Positions 5,004 to 6,166 of a DNA stretch of 6,166 bases are shown here, one piece after another (position 1 is the first letter of the stretch; each line of letters opens with the position of its first letter). The position numbers were made by a program, and so were the translations under genes. The notes under the pieces are model-generated. The model made no database searches, was not told where the DNA came from, and saw only the letters and a list, made by a program, of their open reading frames with translations. Source of the DNA: Thermococcus sp. (GTDB lineage: Archaea; Methanobacteriota_B; Thermococci; Thermococcales; Thermococcaceae); NCBI GenBank assembly GCA_021157445.1, contig JAGGWM010000077.1, forward strand, positions 1-6,166, written 5' to 3'.

Positions 5004-6135
5004 ACCTCAAATTCTCTACGATCTTGTCCCAAATCTTCTCCGCAAGCTCTCTCTTGCTCATGAGCGGGAGCTTTTCATAGCCTTCCTTGGTGACCCAGTA
5101 AACTTCGTTTACTTCACTCTCAAATGCTATTTCTCCTCTATTCGCTATAACCACATCGCTCTTTGCCTTCTCTATTTGCTCCTTCGCTTGCTCAATTAAC
5201 TCTTCTTCGCCAACTCCATACTCTGCCTTGAATCCCACCAAGAAGACATCGGGCTGGATCTCCTTGACCCTCTGAATTATCTTCGGTGTTGGAACGAGCT
5301 CAAGGAGCAAAGTTTGGCCGCTCTTTATCTTTTTCCCTGCTTTCTCTTTGGGGGCAAAGTCACTCACCGCTGCAGCTAAAACCACAATATCATATTTTTT
5401 GCTTGAGAGCTCCCGTTCTATTGCTTCAAACATCTCTTCAACTGTCTCTACCTCCATCTGCTTCTCCACAAAGCTCGGCACACTTCCTCTGGTTTTTATC
5501 AAAGTGACCTCAGCTCCTCTGAACTCTGCCTCCTCCGCTAATGCTACTCCCATTTTTCCGCTACTCCTGTTTGTTATGAACCTTATTGGGTCAATGTATT
5601 CTCTCGTTGCCCCAGCAGTTACGAGGACTCTCTTTCCAGCCAGATCCTTCCTGTGGAGCTTTTTAATTACGCGATAAACAATCTCCTCAACGCTTGCCAC
5701 CTTTGCCTTTCCTTCCTCGAATCTAGGGCCAATAAACTCAACCCCAAGCTTTTTGAGCTTCTCTATGTTCTCCTTAACTATTGGGTGCTCATACATTGTC
5801 GAGTGCATCGCCGGAGCAATCATTATAGGCGTGTGGGCAAAAGCCGTTGTTACAACCGTTGTCACAGGTGTATCGTCAATTCCACAGGCGATCTTTGAGA
5901 TGGTATTTGCCGTTGCTGGGCAGACTAAAACCAAATCCGCTTTGTTTTCGTGCTCTCCAGCCAGTTCAACATGCTCAACAAAGCCCGTAATCTCTGTGAC
6001 CACTTTATTTCCGGTGGCAAATTCCATAGCATAGGGATGGATTATTTTCTGAGCATTTTCACTCATAACGGCATGAACTTCGGCTCCGTGTCTTATGAGC
6101 TCTCTTGCAAGCTTTACACACTCAACAGCCGCTAT
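5002..6135 (-). CDS. coaBC: Bifunctional phosphopantothenoylcysteine decarboxylase/phosphopantothenate-cysteine ligase, 5' end missing
   Basis: CoaBC (Dfp) joins cysteine to 4'-phosphopantothenate (CoaB) and decarboxylates the product to 4'-phosphopantetheine (CoaC) in cytosolic coenzyme A synthesis. Numbering from the internal Met at 6066: the FMN-dependent CoaC domain runs to about 140, with EHVELA carrying the catalytic His (H32), CPATANTI (49-56) and the PxMNxxMW-type motif written PAMHSTMY (85-92). The CoaB domain from about 144 shows TAGATREYIDP, NRSSGKMG, AAAVSDF, KIKSG and VGFKAE. Upstream of 6066 the frame is open and encodes IAAVECVKLARELIRHGAEV (6135-6076), the N-terminal helix after the FMN-binding G-S motif, so the true start lies beyond. 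The frame stays open to the window end, but bases 6136-6166 are a fold-back copy and do not encode the expected sequence. Only a short N-terminal piece of a protein of about 400 aa is missing. It converges with the gene ending at 4998. Confidence 0.93.
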   Translation of the reverse strand: MAAVECVKLARELIRHGAEVHAVMSENAQKIIHPYAMEFATGNKVVTEITGFVEHVELAGEHENKADLVLVCPATANTISKIACGIDDTPVTTVVTTAFAHTPIMIAPAMHSTMYEHPIVKENIEKLKKLGVEFIGPRFEEGKAKVASVEEIVYRVIKKLHRKDLAGKRVLVTAGATREYIDPIRFITNRSSGKMGVALAEEAEFRGAEVTLIKTRGSVPSFVEKQMEVETVEEMFEAIERELSSKKYDIVVLAAAVSDFAPKEKAGKKIKSGQTLLLELVPTPKIIQRVKEIQPDVFLVGFKAEYGVGEEELIEQAKEQIEKAKSDVVIANRGEIAFESEVNEVYWVTKEGYEKLPLMSKRELAEKIWDKIVENLR

Positions 6136-6166
6136 GCGGCTGTTGAGTGTGTAAAGCTTGCAAGAG
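6102..6166. repeat. Perfect 31-bp inverted repeat at the window end
   Basis: Left arm 6102-6132 and right arm 6136-6166 are exact reverse complements around TAT (6133-6135). The right arm ends on the last base of the window. The arm copies a coding segment of coaBC, and protein homology ends at the centre, so this is most likely an assembly or amplification fold-back, not a native element. Confidence 0.93.

Noticed and set aside
5753..6034. Plus-strand open frame of 93 codons within coaBC
   Set aside because: It is antisense to the conserved CoaC domain and its Val/Ala/Thr-rich sequence is the mirror of that domain.
6102..6166. The terminal hairpin as a telomere, attachment site or mobile-element end
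   Set aside because: Its arm is ordinary coaBC coding sequence and the repeat stops exactly at the last base; a fold-back artefact explains both.
1..6166. CRISPR arrays, insertion sequences, tRNA or rRNA genes
   Set aside because: No spaced direct repeats, transposase motifs, terminal repeats flanking a gene, or RNA gene signatures were seen on either strand.

Overview
The window looks like chromosomal DNA of a hyperthermophilic euryarchaeon of the order Thermococcales (Thermococcus, Pyrococcus or Palaeococcus). The reasons are Lys/Glu/Ile-rich proteins, heavy use of AGG/AGA and ATA codons, short leaders with GGTGA/GGAG-type ribosome binding sites, archaeal BRE/TATA promoters, and several proteins that read like Thermococcales families. 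No rRNA, tRNA, CRISPR array or insertion sequence is visible. Species is not determined.

Layout. The minus-strand 5' part of an unrecognised protein with a CxxC...HxxxH zinc-binding pattern fills 1-547 and runs off the left edge. Divergent from it is an eIF2B-alpha-like gene (670-1497, +). Immediately after and convergent lies a decayed remnant of an aspartate/glutamate racemase gene (1499-1708, -). From 1781 to 4998 comes the most interesting block: a minus-strand KaiC/RecA-like protein whose P-loop is lost (1781-2536), then a divergent promoter region with a 25-bp near-perfect palindrome, then a tightly overlapping plus-strand operon of three genes: a two-domain KaiC-like ATPase (2662-4023), a 99-aa helical protein (4016-4315) that may be a NitrOD5-like module, and a second protein without P-loop that seems to follow a degenerate KaiC/DUF835-like plan (4318-4998). 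The right end is a 5'-truncated coaBC gene of coenzyme A biosynthesis on the minus strand, converging on the operon with a gap of three bases.

How the genes may work together. One ATP-competent KaiC-like protein, a small helical partner and two apparent pseudo-ATPases share one control region. This fits the published proposal that KaiC-like ATPases and their inactivated homologues form signal-transduction hubs in archaea. The input signal and the output are not visible here. The eIF2B-like and CoaBC genes are housekeeping neighbours with no obvious link to that module.

Quality warning. The last 65 bases form a perfect hairpin (31-nt arms, 3-nt centre) flush with the window end. The conserved CoaBC protein sequence breaks off at the centre of that palindrome, so the final 31 bases are most likely a fold-back assembly or amplification artefact, or else an inversion junction.
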